Shown piece after piece: positions 1-9,631 of a stretch of DNA of 64,000 nt. The notes below the pieces were generated by a model, which was given only the letters and a program-made list of their open reading frames with translations, did no database searches and was not told the origin of the DNA. A program made the position numbers and the translations under genes. Position 1 is the first letter of the stretch; every line of letters starts with the position of its first letter. The DNA is from Parageobacillus sp. KH3-4 (GTDB taxonomy: Bacteria; Bacillota; Bacilli; Bacillales; Anoxybacillaceae): the NCBI RefSeq assembly GCF_022846435.1, contig NZ_AP025627.1, positions 778,001 through 842,000 of the forward strand, written 5' to 3'.

Positions 1-642
1 TTAACGGGCGAAGAGCCGAATGAAACGGCGGTGGAAGCGTTCAACAAAGCGCTCGTCTTACATGCAGACCATGAATTGAACGCGTCGACATTTACTGCGC
101 GCGTCTGTGTAGCGACATTGTCGGACGTTTACTCTGGCATAACAGCGGCGATTGGGGCGCTGAAAGGACCGCTTCACGGCGGCGCGAATGAAGCAGTAAT
201 GAAAATGTTGAAAGAAATTGGAACGATTGATAACGTCGAACCGTATATCCGCGAAAAATTAGAAAACAAAGAAAAAATTATGGGATTTGGCCATCGCGTT
301 TACCGCAAAGGGGATCCACGCGCGAAGCATTTGAGAAAAATGTCAGAGAAATTAACAAAACTTGTTGGCGAACCACACTGGTATGAAATGTCGGCGAAAA
401 TTGAAGAGATTGTCACTTCTGAAAAATCGTTGCCGCCAAATGTTGATTTTTACTCGGCGTCTGTTTATCACTGTTTAGGAATTGACCATGACTTATTTAC
501 GCCGATTTTTGCCGTAAGCCGCATGTCTGGATGGCTTGCGCATATTTTGGAACAATACGATAACAATCGTCTCATCCGTCCGCGCGCAGAATATACAGGC
601 CCGACGAAGCGGACATATGTTCCGATTGAACAACGTGGTTAA
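1..642 (+). CDS. citZ: Citrate synthase, C-terminal part (5' end outside window)
   Basis: The reading frame is open from base 1, so this is the last 213 residues of citrate synthase, which condenses acetyl-CoA with oxaloacetate in the cytoplasm as the entry step of the TCA cycle. The three catalytic segments are visible: HGGANEAV (first His), [15 protein letters not shown] (second His) and the Asp of [19 protein letters not shown] near the end fits the family C-terminus. It heads the order citZ-icd-mdh that is conserved in Bacillaceae. An in-frame ATG at 31 is internal, not a start. Identity is secure; only the truncation by the window edge limits it. Confidence 0.96.
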   Translation, partial: LTGEEPNETAVEAFNKALVLHADHELNASTFTARVCVATLSDVYSGITAAIGALKGPLHGGANEAVMKMLKEIGTIDNVEPYIREKLENKEKIMGFGHRVYRKGDPRAKHLRKMSEKLTKLVGEPHWYEMSAKIEEIVTSEKSLPPNVDFYSASVYHCLGIDHDLFTPIFAVSRMSGWLAHILEQYDNNRLIRPRAEYTGPTKRTYVPIEQRG

Positions 643-652
643 TTAGTTTATA

Positions 653-684
653 AAAGGTGAGAAGATAGTTCTATTCTCACCTTT
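653..684 (+). other. Intercistronic hairpin citZ-icd
   Basis: Eleven bases at 653-663 (AAAGGTGAGAA) pair perfectly with 674-684 (TTCTCACCTTT) around a 10-base loop. There is no long T-run after it (CAAAC follows), so it looks more like an mRNA-processing or partial-attenuation hairpin than a full terminator. It could set different citZ and icd transcript levels; that is inference. Confidence 0.6.
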
Positions 685-710
685 CAAACAAAAATATATT
701 GGAGGTTGTT

Positions 711-1985
711 ATGGTGACGCAAGGGGAAAAAATTACAGTAACAAATGGTGTGCTAAACGTACCAAACAATCCGATTATTCCATTTATTGAAGGGGACGGG
801 ACAGGACCGGACATTTGGGCGGCGGCATCCCGCGTGTTAGAAGCCGCGGTAGAAAAGGCGTATAAAGGCGAAAAGAAAATTGTTTGGAAAGAAGTTCTCG
901 CAGGTGAAAAAGCGTACAAGCAAACCGGTGAGTGGCTTCCACAAGAAACGCTTGATGTTATTCGTGAATACATAATTGCTATTAAAGGTCCATTAACGAC
1001 TCCGGTCGGCGGCGGCATTCGTTCGTTGAACGTAGCGCTGCGCCAAGAATTGGATTTATTCGTTTGCTTGCGCCCTGTCCGCTATTTTAAAGGCGTTCCT
1101 TCTCCGGTAAAACGCCCTGAAGATACGGACATGGTCATTTTCCGTGAAAATACGGAAGATATTTATGCAGGAATCGAGTACGCAAAAGGAACACCGGAAG
1201 TGAAAAAAGTGATTGATTTCTTGCAGAATGAAATGGGTGTTCGCAAAATCCGCTTCCCGGAAACGTCCGGTATCGGCATTAAACCAATTTCCGAGCAAGG
1301 ATCGAAGCGGCTGGTGCGCGCCGCAATTAACTACGCGATTGAACATGGCCGGAAATCGGTTACGCTTGTTCACAAAGGAAATATTATGAAATTTACGGAG
1401 GGCGCATTTAAAAATTGGGGTTATGAGTTAGCAGAGGAAGAATTTGGCGATAAAGTATTTACATGGGCGCAATATGACCGAATTGTCGAAACAGAAGGAA
1501 AAGAAGCGGCGAATAAGGCACTAGCAGAAGCGGAAGAATCCGGAAAAATTATCATCAAAGACGTCATTGCCGATATTTTCTTACAACAAATTTTGACACG
1601 TCCGCGTGAGTTTGATGTTGTAGCGACGATGAACTTAAACGGCGATTACATTTCTGACGCGTTAGCAGCGCAAGTCGGCGGCATTGGCATCGCGCCGGGA
1701 GCGAACATTAACTACGAAACAGGGCATGCGATTTTTGAAGCTACTCACGGAACGGCTCCGAAATATGCTGGATTAGACAAAGTGAACCCGTCGTCTGTCA
1801 TTTTGTCCGGTGTGATGATGTTTGAACATCTCGGCTGGAACGAGGCGGCGAAGCTCATTGTCGATGCATTGGAAAAAACGATTGCTGCAAAAATCGTCAC
1901 ATACGATTTTGCCCGCCTCATGGAAGGCGCTACAGAAGTGAAATGCTCGGAATTCGCTGACGCAATCATTCGCAATATGGAATAA
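711..1985 (+). CDS. icd: Isocitrate dehydrogenase (NADP+)
   Basis: Oxidative decarboxylation of isocitrate to 2-oxoglutarate with NADP+. The 424-residue product has the family length (about 423 in B. subtilis). Seen: nucleotide/substrate motif [14 protein letters not shown] near the start, substrate-binding segment [29 protein letters not shown], and metal-binding [16 protein letters not shown], with the Lys-Tyr pair that contacts the 2'-phosphate, indicates NADP rather than NAD. The ATG at 711 is chosen because GGAGG lies at 701-705; the upstream TTG at 699 would overlap that ribosome site. Second gene of the citZ-icd-mdh cluster. Confidence 0.96.
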   Translation: MVTQGEKITVTNGVLNVPNNPIIPFIEGDGTGPDIWAAASRVLEAAVEKAYKGEKKIVWKEVLAGEKAYKQTGEWLPQETLDVIREYIIAIKGPLTTPVGGGIRSLNVALRQELDLFVCLRPVRYFKGVPSPVKRPEDTDMVIFRENTEDIYAGIEYAKGTPEVKKVIDFLQNEMGVRKIRFPETSGIGIKPISEQGSKRLVRAAINYAIEHGRKSVTLVHKGNIMKFTEGAFKNWGYELAEEEFGDKVFTWAQYDRIVETEGKEAANKALAEAEESGKIIIKDVIADIFLQQILTRPREFDVVATMNLNGDYISDALAAQVGGIGIAPGANINYETGHAIFEATHGTAPKYAGLDKVNPSSVILSGVMMFEHLGWNEAAKLIVDALEKTIAAKIVTYDFARLMEGATEVKCSEFADAIIRNME

Positions 1986-2010
1986 AACGAAGAGAGGATG
2001 GGAGAATCAA

Positions 2011-2943
2011 TTGAAACGCAAAAAAATTTCCGTGATTGGTGCAGGGTTTACAGGTGCAACAACCGCGTTTATTTTAGCGCAAAAAGAATTGGGAGATATC
2101 GTCCTTGTCGATATTCCGCAATTGGAAAACCCGACAAAGGGAAAAGCGTTGGACATGCTGGAATCAAGCCCAGTGCTCGGTTTTGATGCGAACATTATCG
2201 GCACTTCCGATTATGCCGATACTGCCGATTCCGATATTGTCATTATTACAGCGGGAATTGCGCGCAAACCAGGCATGAGCCGTGACGATCTTGTCACAAC
2301 AAACCAAAAAATTATGAAACAAGTGACGAAAGAAGTCGTTAAATATTCGCCGAACTGCTATATTATCGTATTGACAAACCCAGTTGATGCGATGACATAT
2401 ACGGTATTTAAAGAATCCGGATTCCCGAAAAACCGTGTGATCGGCCAATCCGGCGTATTAGATACGGCTCGTTTCCGCACGTTTGTTGCGCAAGAATTGA
2501 ATATTTCCGTGAAAGATGTGACTGGTTTTGTGTTAGGCGGTCATGGCGATGATATGGTGCCGCTCGTCCGTTACTCTTACGCAGGCGGCATTCCGCTTGA
2601 AAAATTAATTCCGAAAGACCGTCTAGACGCGATTGTCGAGCGCACTCGCAAAGGCGGCGGCGAAATTGTGAACTTGCTGGGCAACGGAAGCGCTTATTAT
2701 GCTCCTGCTGCTTCGCTTGCGGAAATGGTAGAAGCGATTGTGAAAGATCAGCGCCGCATTCTTCCAGCGATCGCTTATCTTGAGGGAGAATACGGCTATG
2801 AAGGCATTTATTTAGGTGTGCCGACGATTTTAGGCGGCAATGGTATCGAAAAAGTTATCGAACTAGAGCTTACTGAAGAAGAAAAAGCGGCGCTTGCCAA
2901 ATCGGTCGAATCTGTCAAAAACGTGATGAAAGTATTAGAATAA
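2011..2943 (+). CDS. mdh: Malate dehydrogenase (LDH-like type)
   Basis: NAD-dependent malate/oxaloacetate interconversion, closing the TCA cycle. 310 residues. The Rossmann glycine motif is GAGFTGA near residue 8. The catalytic Asp and an Arg lie in [11 protein letters not shown], and the proton-relay His is in [11 protein letters not shown]. It belongs to the LDH-like malate dehydrogenases typical of Bacillus rather than the mitochondrial/E. coli type. The start is TTG at 2011, preceded by a purine-rich AGGATGGGAG ribosome site. It lies 25 bases after icd and is followed by a strong terminator, so it ends the TCA transcription unit. Confidence 0.95.
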   Translation: MKRKKISVIGAGFTGATTAFILAQKELGDIVLVDIPQLENPTKGKALDMLESSPVLGFDANIIGTSDYADTADSDIVIITAGIARKPGMSRDDLVTTNQKIMKQVTKEVVKYSPNCYIIVLTNPVDAMTYTVFKESGFPKNRVIGQSGVLDTARFRTFVAQELNISVKDVTGFVLGGHGDDMVPLVRYSYAGGIPLEKLIPKDRLDAIVERTRKGGGEIVNLLGNGSAYYAPAASLAEMVEAIVKDQRRILPAIAYLEGEYGYEGIYLGVPTILGGNGIEKVIELELTEEEKAALAKSVESVKNVMKVLE

Positions 2944-2952
2944 TAACAAAGG

Positions 2953-2982
2953 CAAAAATTCGGGAGCTATCCCGAATTTTTG
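2953..2982 (+). terminator. Terminator after mdh
   Basis: CAAAAATTCGGGA pairs with TCCCGAATTTTTG across a 4-base loop, with a T-tract at its 3' side. It closes the citZ-icd-mdh unit. Confidence 0.9.
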
Positions 2983-2994
2983 TTACATAGAACA

Positions 2995-3008
2995 TGAGAG
3001 CGCTTTCT
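2995..3008 (+). promoter_or_regulatory. Candidate CcpA cre site
   Basis: TGAGAGCGCTTTCT differs at one position from the published Bacillus cre consensus TGWAARCGYTWNCW. It lies just upstream of the broken MaoC-type gene, a plausible carbon-catabolite-controlled fatty-acid function. No experimental support is visible in the sequence. Confidence 0.4.
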
Positions 3009-3049
3009 AAAAGGAGCGTTAACAAAACGCAAACTTAGGGAGAAATATA

Positions 3050-3485
3050 TTGGAAATGACGGTCAGGGAAAAGCCGGTGATAAATGCCAGAATGGAAGGC
3101 AAAGATTTGCTGCTTTATCTCGCGTTAACCGGTGAGTCAATCCGTTATATATTCAGAACGATTGCGCTTCCCAGACGCCACTTAAAAAGCCGATCATTCC
3201 TGCAGTGATGCTGACGGGCATGATCACGCCTGCCATCTCCAAATATTTGCGAGAGCCGGGAAGCTATATTACAGAGCAAAAAATTCATTTTTGAAGCCAG
3301 TTTACCACTACGAGCCATTGCAATTTTTGTTTGAAGTAATGGAAGTAGACGAAGAATGCCATATTATTACGATCGTTGTCGAAGCGTCGCGCGGGAAAAA
3401 GGAAAAAGTGTTGGAAGAAACTTTATCTGTTTGTCCGCCATATGCGCCGTCAGCGCTAGATAGCCGCGTATTAGAAAATTTTTAA
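3050..3485 (+). pseudogene. MaoC-like (hotdog) acyl dehydratase, two frameshifts
   Basis: Three frames join into one protein of the MaoC/PhaJ-like hydratase family. From TTG 3050 (site AGGGAG) frame 2 gives MEMTVREKP...LLYLALTGE. Near 3134-3139 one base is missing and frame 1 continues NPLYIQND...PAVMLTGMITPAISKY...EQKIHF. A second single-base loss in a run of only five T at 3288-3292 moves to frame 3, giving LKPVYHYEPLQFLFEV...LSVCPPYAP. The LTG-NP and LKPV segments are family landmarks. Such a gene is, to my knowledge, found next to mdh in relatives. Two independent deletions make decay likelier than one sequencing error, but both could be errors. Confidence 0.75.
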
Positions 3486-3490
3486 AATGA

Positions 3491-3520
3491 AAAAACGCCT
3501 TATTTGTGAGGCGTTTTTTT
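3491..3520 (+). terminator. Terminator before phoP
   Basis: AAAAACGCCTTA and TGAGGCGTTTTTTT form a stem with a T-run, isolating phoPR from the upstream dehydratase remnant. Confidence 0.9.
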
Positions 3521-3578
3521 GTATGTTTGTGGTATGATAAAAAATAGGTAATATATTTTGTGAATGGCGGAGGCGCAT

Positions 3579-4286
3579 ATGAGCAAAAAAGTATTAGTCG
3601 TTGATGATGAACAATCGATTGTCACGCTTTTAACATACAATTTGGAACAAGCGGGATTTACGGTGGTAACAGCAAACGACGGAGAGGAAGCGATAGAAAA
3701 GGTGGCGACCGAACGGCCGGAGTTTATTATTCTTGATTTGATGCTACCAAAGCTCGATGGAGTAGAAGTATGCAAACAATTGCGTCAGCAGAAAGTAATG
3801 ACACCGATTTTAATGTTGACGGCGAAAGATGATGAATTTGATAAAGTGCTTGGACTCGAGCTTGGTGCGGATGATTATATGACGAAGCCGTTTAGCCCTC
3901 GCGAAGTAGTAGCGCGGGTAAAAGCGATTTTACGGCGCACGCAGTTTTCTAACGGAGAGACGGAAATAATAGATAAAATTGTCATCGGCGATTTAAAAAT
4001 TTTCCCTGATCAATATGAAGCGTATTTTTGCGGGGAGCGGCTTGAGCTGACGCCAAAAGAATTTGAACTGCTTCTTTATCTAGCGAAACATAAGGGCCGG
4101 GTGTTAACGAGAGATCAGCTGCTAAGCGCAGTATGGAATTATGATTTTGCTGGAGATACCCGCATTGTTGACGTTCACATCAGCCATTTGCGTGAAAAAA
4201 TTGAGCAGAACACAAAGAAACCTTTGTATATTAAAACGATACGAGGGCTTGGATATAAGCTGGAGGAGCCGAAACGGAATGACTAG
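3579..4286 (+). CDS. phoP: Phosphate-starvation response regulator PhoP
   Basis: OmpR-family response regulator, 235 residues (about 240 in B. subtilis). The receiver domain covers roughly residues 1-120, with acidic pair D9-D10, phospho-acceptor D53 in IILDLMLPKLDG and the conserved Lys in MTKPFSP. The C-terminal winged helix covers about 135-232, with LTPKEFELLLYL and the recognition region VDVHISHLREK. Start ATG 3579 follows GGCGGAGG and gives the family N-terminus MSKKVLVVDDEQ; an in-frame upstream alternative lacks a ribosome site. The gene overlaps phoR by 8 bases, so the pair is translationally coupled. Assignment as PhoP rather than another OmpR-type regulator rests on position (mdh-phoPR-polA) as much as on sequence. 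Confidence 0.92.
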   Translation: MSKKVLVVDDEQSIVTLLTYNLEQAGFTVVTANDGEEAIEKVATERPEFIILDLMLPKLDGVEVCKQLRQQKVMTPILMLTAKDDEFDKVLGLELGADDYMTKPFSPREVVARVKAILRRTQFSNGETEIIDKIVIGDLKIFPDQYEAYFCGERLELTPKEFELLLYLAKHKGRVLTRDQLLSAVWNYDFAGDTRIVDVHISHLREKIEQNTKKPLYIKTIRGLGYKLEEPKRND

Positions 4287-6036
4287 CTTCCGGTCGCGGC
4301 TATTATTTGGACTTGTGACGTTAATTGTCACTGTTTTAATTTGCCTCGGCATATTGCTTGGACAATTATTTAAGGACTTTTATGTGGAAACAATGAATAA
4401 GCGGATGGAAAAAGAAGCAAAAACGGTTGCCATTTTATTAAAAAACGAATCTCTCGATCACATTCGACCAGATTTGCAGGAAATGAGCGAAGCGTTGTCG
4501 TCGCGCATTACCGTACTGGACAGCAATGAAAAAACGCTGTTTGATACCGGACATGTTGCTCATATTAGCGATGAAGATCATGAGCGGATTATTCGGGATA
4601 TTTTGCATAAAAATCAATTAAATCAGTTTTCCATCATTGAAAAAGCAAATGATGTATATTATTATATCGTTTCATTTTCTAAAGGCGGCCAAAACGCAGG
4701 GTATGTCGTTTTAAGCTCACCAACCAATTCGTTAAAAAAAGTGACCCAGCAAATTTGGGGGGTATTGATTAGCAGCTTAGGCACGGCGCTCATTGTTATT
4801 GTTTTGTTGGGACTAAAAATTGCCGATCAATATATGAAACCGATTGAAGCGGCGACGAAAGTGGCGTTTGAATTGGCAAAAGGAAACTATGAAGCGAGAG
4901 TTCCGAATGCGAAAGATAATGAAACGGGAATGCTCGTTCATTCTATTAATCGGCTCGCCCGCAATTTGCAAGAGATCAGCAAGGCGCAGGAAATGCAGAC
5001 AGACCGTTTGCATACGCTGATTGAAAACGTGGGGAGTGGGCTCATTCTCATCGACGGCCGCGGTTATATTAACTTGATTAATCGCGCTTTTAAAGAAATT
5101 TTCCATGTTCGCCCAGTCGATTATTTATACAGAGCGTATACAGAAGCGTTTGCGCATAAAGAAATCATTCAGCTCGTCAATGAAATTTTTATGAAAGAAA
5201 CAAAAGTTCGCAAACAAATGTTGCTGACGATAGGAATCGAGCGAAGGCATTTTGAAGTATACGGGGCTCCGATTATTGGAACGAACGACGAATGGAAAGG
5301 GATCGTTCTTGTTTTTCATGATATTACCGAGCTAAAAAAACTAGAACAAATGCGCAAAGATTTTGTCGCGAACGTATCGCATGAATTAAAAACGCCGATT
5401 ACATCGATTAAAGGGTTTGCTGAAACGCTGCTTGATGGTGCAATGAAAGATGAACGGACGCTGGAGCACTTTCTGTCGATTATTTGGAAAGAAAGCGAGC
5501 GATTGCAGACGTTAGTGCAAGATTTGCTTGATTTATCGAAAATTGAACAGCAAGAGTTTCAACTCCATGTGGAAACGGTAGATCTGACGCATCTTCTTCA
5601 GGAAATTGCCGTCATGTTTCAACGGAAGGCGGAAGAAAAAGGCATCGATTTTCGCATGCATGCGGCAAAATCGATATATATGGAAGGAGATGCGAACCGC
5701 ATCAAACAAATTTTTATCAATTTAATCACAAACGCTTTAACGTATACACCAAAAGGCGGACGAGTCGAAGTCATTGCGGAAGAGCAAGAGGAAGAAACTC
5801 TCGTCCATGTAAAAGATACAGGGATCGGCATCGAGGAAGCGGAGATTCCCCGCATTTTTGAGCGGTTTTACCGTGTCGATAAAGCAAGAAGCCGCCATTC
5901 CGGCGGGACTGGTTTAGGATTGGCCATTGTCAAACATTTAGTGGAAGCGCATCATGGCCATATTACGGTAAAAAGCGCAGTCGGAAAAGGGACGACATTT
6001 ACGGTGCATTTTCCGAAACAAGCGCGGCGTGATTAA
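4279..6036 (+). CDS. phoR: Sensor histidine kinase PhoR
   Basis: Membrane sensor kinase partner of PhoP, 585 residues. Order seen: transmembrane helix around residues 8-30, extracytoplasmic sensor region about 35-155, second helix about 160-182, HAMP linker, PAS domain about 240-355 and HisKA. The phospho-acceptor His is about residue 368 (VSHELKTPITSIKGFAETL); the HATPase follows, with N-box INLITNALTYTP, DTGIGIEE and GGTGLGLAIVK. ATG 4279 lies inside the end of phoP behind GGAGGAG; a longer in-frame reading would start inside phoP and lacks a site. A terminator follows. Confidence 0.92.
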   Translation: MTSFRSRLLFGLVTLIVTVLICLGILLGQLFKDFYVETMNKRMEKEAKTVAILLKNESLDHIRPDLQEMSEALSSRITVLDSNEKTLFDTGHVAHISDEDHERIIRDILHKNQLNQFSIIEKANDVYYYIVSFSKGGQNAGYVVLSSPTNSLKKVTQQIWGVLISSLGTALIVIVLLGLKIADQYMKPIEAATKVAFELAKGNYEARVPNAKDNETGMLVHSINRLARNLQEISKAQEMQTDRLHTLIENVGSGLILIDGRGYINLINRAFKEIFHVRPVDYLYRAYTEAFAHKEIIQLVNEIFMKETKVRKQMLLTIGIERRHFEVYGAPIIGTNDEWKGIVLVFHDITELKKLEQMRKDFVANVSHELKTPITSIKGFAETLLDGAMKDERTLEHFLSIIWKESERLQTLVQDLLDLSKIEQQEFQLHVETVDLTHLLQEIAVMFQRKAEEKGIDFRMHAAKSIYMEGDANRIKQIFINLITNALTYTPKGGRVEVIAEEQEEETLVHVKDTGIGIEEAEIPRIFERFYRVDKARSRHSGGTGLGLAIVKHLVEAHHGHITVKSAVGKGTTFTVHFPKQARRD

Positions 6037-6049
6037 GCGGAAAGACAGC

Positions 6050-6080
6050 GAGGACGAAAAAACGTTCTCGTCCTTTTTTA
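6050..6080 (+). terminator. Terminator after phoR
   Basis: AGGACGA at 6051-6057 pairs with TCGTCCT at 6068-6074, followed by a T-run. It separates phoPR from polA. Confidence 0.8.
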
Positions 6081-6135
6081 TTTGTGCAGCAAATCATGTT
6101 ACAATAAGAGCAACAGTGTTAGAGGAGGGAATGTG

Positions 6136-8769
6136 TTGAAAAGGAAACTTGTACTCATTGATGGAAACAGCGTCGCATACCGCGCTTTTTTTGCGCTGCC
6201 GCTTTTACATAACGATAAAGGGATTCATACGAATGCGGTGTATGGATTTACGATGATGCTAATGAAAATTTTAGAAGAAGAAAAGCCGACGCATATGCTC
6301 GTCGCTTTTGATGCCGGGAAAACAACATTTCGCCATAAGACGTTTGAAGAATATAAAGGAGGACGGCAAAAGACGCCTCCGGAATTATCCGAGCAGTTTC
6401 CGTTATTGCGGGAATTGCTAAATGCGTACCAAATTCGTTTTTACGAGTTGGAAAATTACGAAGCGGACGATATTATCGGCACTCTGTGCACAAAAGCAGA
6501 GAATGAAGGATTTGAAGTAAAAGTTATCTCCGGAGACCGCGATTTAACGCAGCTTGCCTCTGATCATGTAACCGTAGACATTACGAAAAAGGGCATTACC
6601 GATGTCGAGTCGTATACTCCGGAGACGGTGCGGGAGAAATACGGATTGACGCCACAACAAATTATCGATTTAAAAGGACTGATGGGAGACAAATCCGATA
6701 ATATTCCGGGCGTGCCGGGAATTGGCGAAAAAACGGCATTAAAGTTGCTAAAAGAGTTTGGCACGATTGAAAATATATTAGACTCGATCGAGCAAATAAG
6801 CGGGAATAAACTGAAAGAAAATTTGGAGAAACACCGCGACCTTGCCCTTATGAGCAAACAGCTGGCGACCATTTTGCGCGACGCCCCGATTGATCTTTCG
6901 TTAGAAGATATAGAATATCGCGGATATGATGTGGACAAAGTGATTGCTTTATTTAAGGAGCTCAGTTTTAACTCGCTTCTTGACAAAATGGCGCCGCAAG
7001 AAGAGGAAACAACAGCGGTTGCCTTGCCGGAAATCGGTTATAAGATTGTCGACGAGGTGACGGAAGCAATTTTGTCCGACGAGGCGGCCCTCGTTGTCGA
7101 AGTGTTGGAATCCAACTATCATAAAGCGCCGATTTTAGGCTTTGCGATCGCAAATGAGCATGGAAACTTTTTTATTCGGACAGATACGGCGCTGTCGTCT
7201 TCTTTGTTTACAACATGGCTTGAAGATGAATCAAAGAAAAAAAGCGTTTTTGACGGCAAGCGGGCAATCGTTTCTTTAAAATGGCAAGGAGTGCATCTGC
7301 GCGGCATTCATTTTGATTTATTAATCGCTTCATATTTGTTAAATCCATCCCAATCGACAGAAGATGTCGCTTCCATCGCGAAAACGAAGCAATATACGGG
7401 CGTCCAGTCGGATGAAGCAGTGTACGGAAAAGGCGCGAAACAAAAAATACCGGATGAACAAATTTTAGCAGAACATCTCGTGCGTAAAGCGGCGGCGATA
7501 CGCGAGTTGGAACAAGATTTTATTCACGATTTGCAGAAAAATGAGCAATATTCTTTATTCACGGATTTGGAACTGCCGCTTTCCGCCATTCTTGCGGAGA
7601 TGGAGTTTGCCGGTGTGAAAGTCGATGTCGAGCGGCTAAAAGAAATGGGGGAAGAATTGACAGAACAGCTAAAAGAAGTAGAGCAAGAAATTTACCGCTT
7701 AGCTGGCCAAGAGTTCAATATTAATTCGCCGAAACAGTTAGGCGTCATTTTATTTGAAAAGCTGCAACTGCCTGTGTTGAAAAAAACGAAAACAGGCTAT
7801 TCGACATCGGCGGAAGTGCTAGAAAAGCTTGCGCCACAACACGAAATTGTCGAGAAAATTTTGCATTACCGCCAATTAGGGAAATTGCAATCAACGTATA
7901 TCGAAGGGCTATTAAAAGTCGTGCACCGCGACACGAACAAAGTGCACACGATTTTTAACCAGGCGCTTACCCAGACAGGGCGGTTAAGCTCTACGGAACC
8001 AAATCTGCAAAACATCCCGATTCGTTTAGAAGAAGGGAGAAAAATCCGCCAGGCGTTCGTTCCATCAGAGCCGGATTGGGTCATTTTTTCCGCGGACTAT
8101 TCGCAAATCGAACTGCGTGTACTTGCCCATATCGCCAATGATGAAAATTTGATTGCCGCGTTTCGCCACGATTTGGATATTCATACGAAAACGGCGATGG
8201 ATATTTTTCATGTGAACGAAGATGAAGTGACGCCGAACATGCGTCGGCAGGCAAAAGCGGTAAACTTCGGCATCGTTTACGGCATTAGCGATTACGGATT
8301 ATCGCAAAACTTAAACATTACAAGAAAAGAGGCGGCTGAATTTATTAAGCGATATTTCGAGATTTTCCCAGGGGTAAAGCAATATATGAAGGATATCGTC
8401 CAAGAGGCGAAACAAAAAGGCTATGTGACTACGATTTTGCATCGCCGCCGTTATTTGCCGGATATTACAAGCCGAAACTTCAATTTGCGCAGCTTTGCGG
8501 AACGAACGGCGATGAATACGCCGATTCAAGGGAGCGCCGCCGACATTATTAAAAAAGCGATGATCGATTTATCGAATCGGCTGAAACAAGAAAACATGAA
8601 AGCGCGCATGTTACTGCAGGTGCATGACGAGCTCATTTTGGAAGCGCCGAAAGAAGAAATAGAACGATTGCAACAAATTGTACCGGAAGTCATGGAAAAC
8701 GCGGTGCAACTGCGGGTGCCGCTTAAAGTTGATTATCATTTTGGGCCAACATGGTATGACGCAAAGTAA
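6136..8769 (+). CDS. polA: DNA polymerase I
   Basis: Family A polymerase for gap filling and Okazaki-fragment processing, 877 residues, close to the well-known G. stearothermophilus enzyme. The N-terminal 5' nuclease (about 1-295) shows VAFDAGKTTFRHK, NYEADDIIG and SGDRDLTQLAS. The middle 3'-5' exonuclease-like domain (about 300-465) lacks the catalytic DxE acids (AALVVEVLE where DxE is expected), so proofreading is predicted absent, as in this genus. Polymerase motifs: A DYSQIELRVLAH, B RRQAKAVNFGIVYGIS, C QVHDELILE. The start is TTG 6136 behind GAGGAGG (6122-6128); GTG 6133 is too close to that site. Confidence 0.97.
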   Translation: MKRKLVLIDGNSVAYRAFFALPLLHNDKGIHTNAVYGFTMMLMKILEEEKPTHMLVAFDAGKTTFRHKTFEEYKGGRQKTPPELSEQFPLLRELLNAYQIRFYELENYEADDIIGTLCTKAENEGFEVKVISGDRDLTQLASDHVTVDITKKGITDVESYTPETVREKYGLTPQQIIDLKGLMGDKSDNIPGVPGIGEKTALKLLKEFGTIENILDSIEQISGNKLKENLEKHRDLALMSKQLATILRDAPIDLSLEDIEYRGYDVDKVIALFKELSFNSLLDKMAPQEEETTAVALPEIGYKIVDEVTEAILSDEAALVVEVLESNYHKAPILGFAIANEHGNFFIRTDTALSSSLFTTWLEDESKKKSVFDGKRAIVSLKWQGVHLRGIHFDLLIASYLLNPSQSTEDVASIAKTKQYTGVQSDEAVYGKGAKQKIPDEQILAEHLVRKAAAIRELEQDFIHDLQKNEQYSLFTDLELPLSAILAEMEFAGVKVDVERLKEMGEELTEQLKEVEQEIYRLAGQEFNINSPKQLGVILFEKLQLPVLKKTKTGYSTSAEVLEKLAPQHEIVEKILHYRQLGKLQSTYIEGLLKVVHRDTNKVHTIFNQALTQTGRLSSTEPNLQNIPIRLEEGRKIRQAFVPSEPDWVIFSADYSQIELRVLAHIANDENLIAAFRHDLDIHTKTAMDIFHVNEDEVTPNMRRQAKAVNFGIVYGISDYGLSQNLNITRKEAAEFIKRYFEIFPGVKQYMKDIVQEAKQKGYVTTILHRRRYLPDITSRNFNLRSFAERTAMNTPIQGSAADIIKKAMIDLSNRLKQENMKARMLLQVHDELILEAPKEEIERLQQIVPEVMENAVQLRVPLKVDYHFGPTWYDAK

Positions 8770-8785
8770 AGAAAGGGGATTTTGT

Positions 8786-9610
8786 ATGCCAGAACTGCCG
8801 GAAGTCGAAACCATTCGCCGCACTCTCATTCCGTTGGCCGCTGGCAAAACCATTGCCGATGTTCAAGTGTTTTGGCCGAAAATCATTAAACATCCAGCAG
8901 ATGTTAGCGAATTTATGGAAACGATAAAAGGGCAAACGATTCATGATATTCATAGACGGGGAAAATTTTTAAAATTTATTTTGGATGACCATGTACTTAT
9001 TTCCCATTTGCGCATGGAAGGACGTTATGCGGTTTTAAAAAAGGAAGATGCCGTAGAGCCGCATACGCACGTGATTTTTCAATTTACGGACGGCACGGAA
9101 CTTCGTTATCGTGACGTAAGAAAATTTGGAACGATGCATCTTTATCCAAAAGGAGAAGAAGATTCCCGGCTTCCTTTGTCACAGTTAGGTCCAGAACCTT
9201 TTTCTGAAGAATTTACGGCAAATTTTCTTGCAGAGCGGCTACGAAAAACGAACCGCACGATCAAAGCGGCGCTTCTTGATCAAACAGTTGTTGTTGGGTT
9301 CGGCAACATTTATGTCGATGAAGCGCTGTTTCGTGCTGGAATCCATCCGGAACGCGTCGCGTCGTCATTAACGGATGAGGAAGCGACATGTTTACATCGG
9401 GAAATGATAGCAACATTGCAAGAAGCGGTCGAAAAAGGAGGAAGCACGGTAAGGTCATATGTCAACACGCAAGGAGAAATCGGGATGTTTCAACTGCAAT
9501 TATTCGTGTACGGACGCAAAGGAGAACCGTGCAAGCGCTGCGGCAATTTGATTCAAAAAACGGTTGTTGCCGGCCGGGGAACGCATTATTGTGCATTTTG
9601 CCAGCATTAA
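8786..9610 (+). CDS. mutM: Formamidopyrimidine-DNA glycosylase
   Basis: Base-excision repair glycosylase/AP lyase that removes 8-oxoguanine and Fapy lesions; 274 residues, the usual length. The N-terminus PELPEVETIRR provides the catalytic N-terminal Pro (after Met removal) and Glu. The helix-two-turn-helix segment includes FGNIYVDEALF. The C-terminal zinc finger has CKRCG and CAFCQ pairs. ATG 8786 follows GAAAGGGG. It lies 16 bases after polA in the conserved polA-mutM-coaE order; the small ytaF gene present between mutM and coaE in B. subtilis is absent here. Confidence 0.96.
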   Translation: MPELPEVETIRRTLIPLAAGKTIADVQVFWPKIIKHPADVSEFMETIKGQTIHDIHRRGKFLKFILDDHVLISHLRMEGRYAVLKKEDAVEPHTHVIFQFTDGTELRYRDVRKFGTMHLYPKGEEDSRLPLSQLGPEPFSEEFTANFLAERLRKTNRTIKAALLDQTVVVGFGNIYVDEALFRAGIHPERVASSLTDEEATCLHREMIATLQEAVEKGGSTVRSYVNTQGEIGMFQLQLFVYGRKGEPCKRCGNLIQKTVVAGRGTHYCAFCQH

Positions 9611-9631
9611 ACAATATAGGGAGAGGACGAT

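Noticed and set aside
677-1373. Long minus-strand open frames over icd
   Set aside because: They are antisense to a confident gene, with no ribosome site and no family-like sequence.
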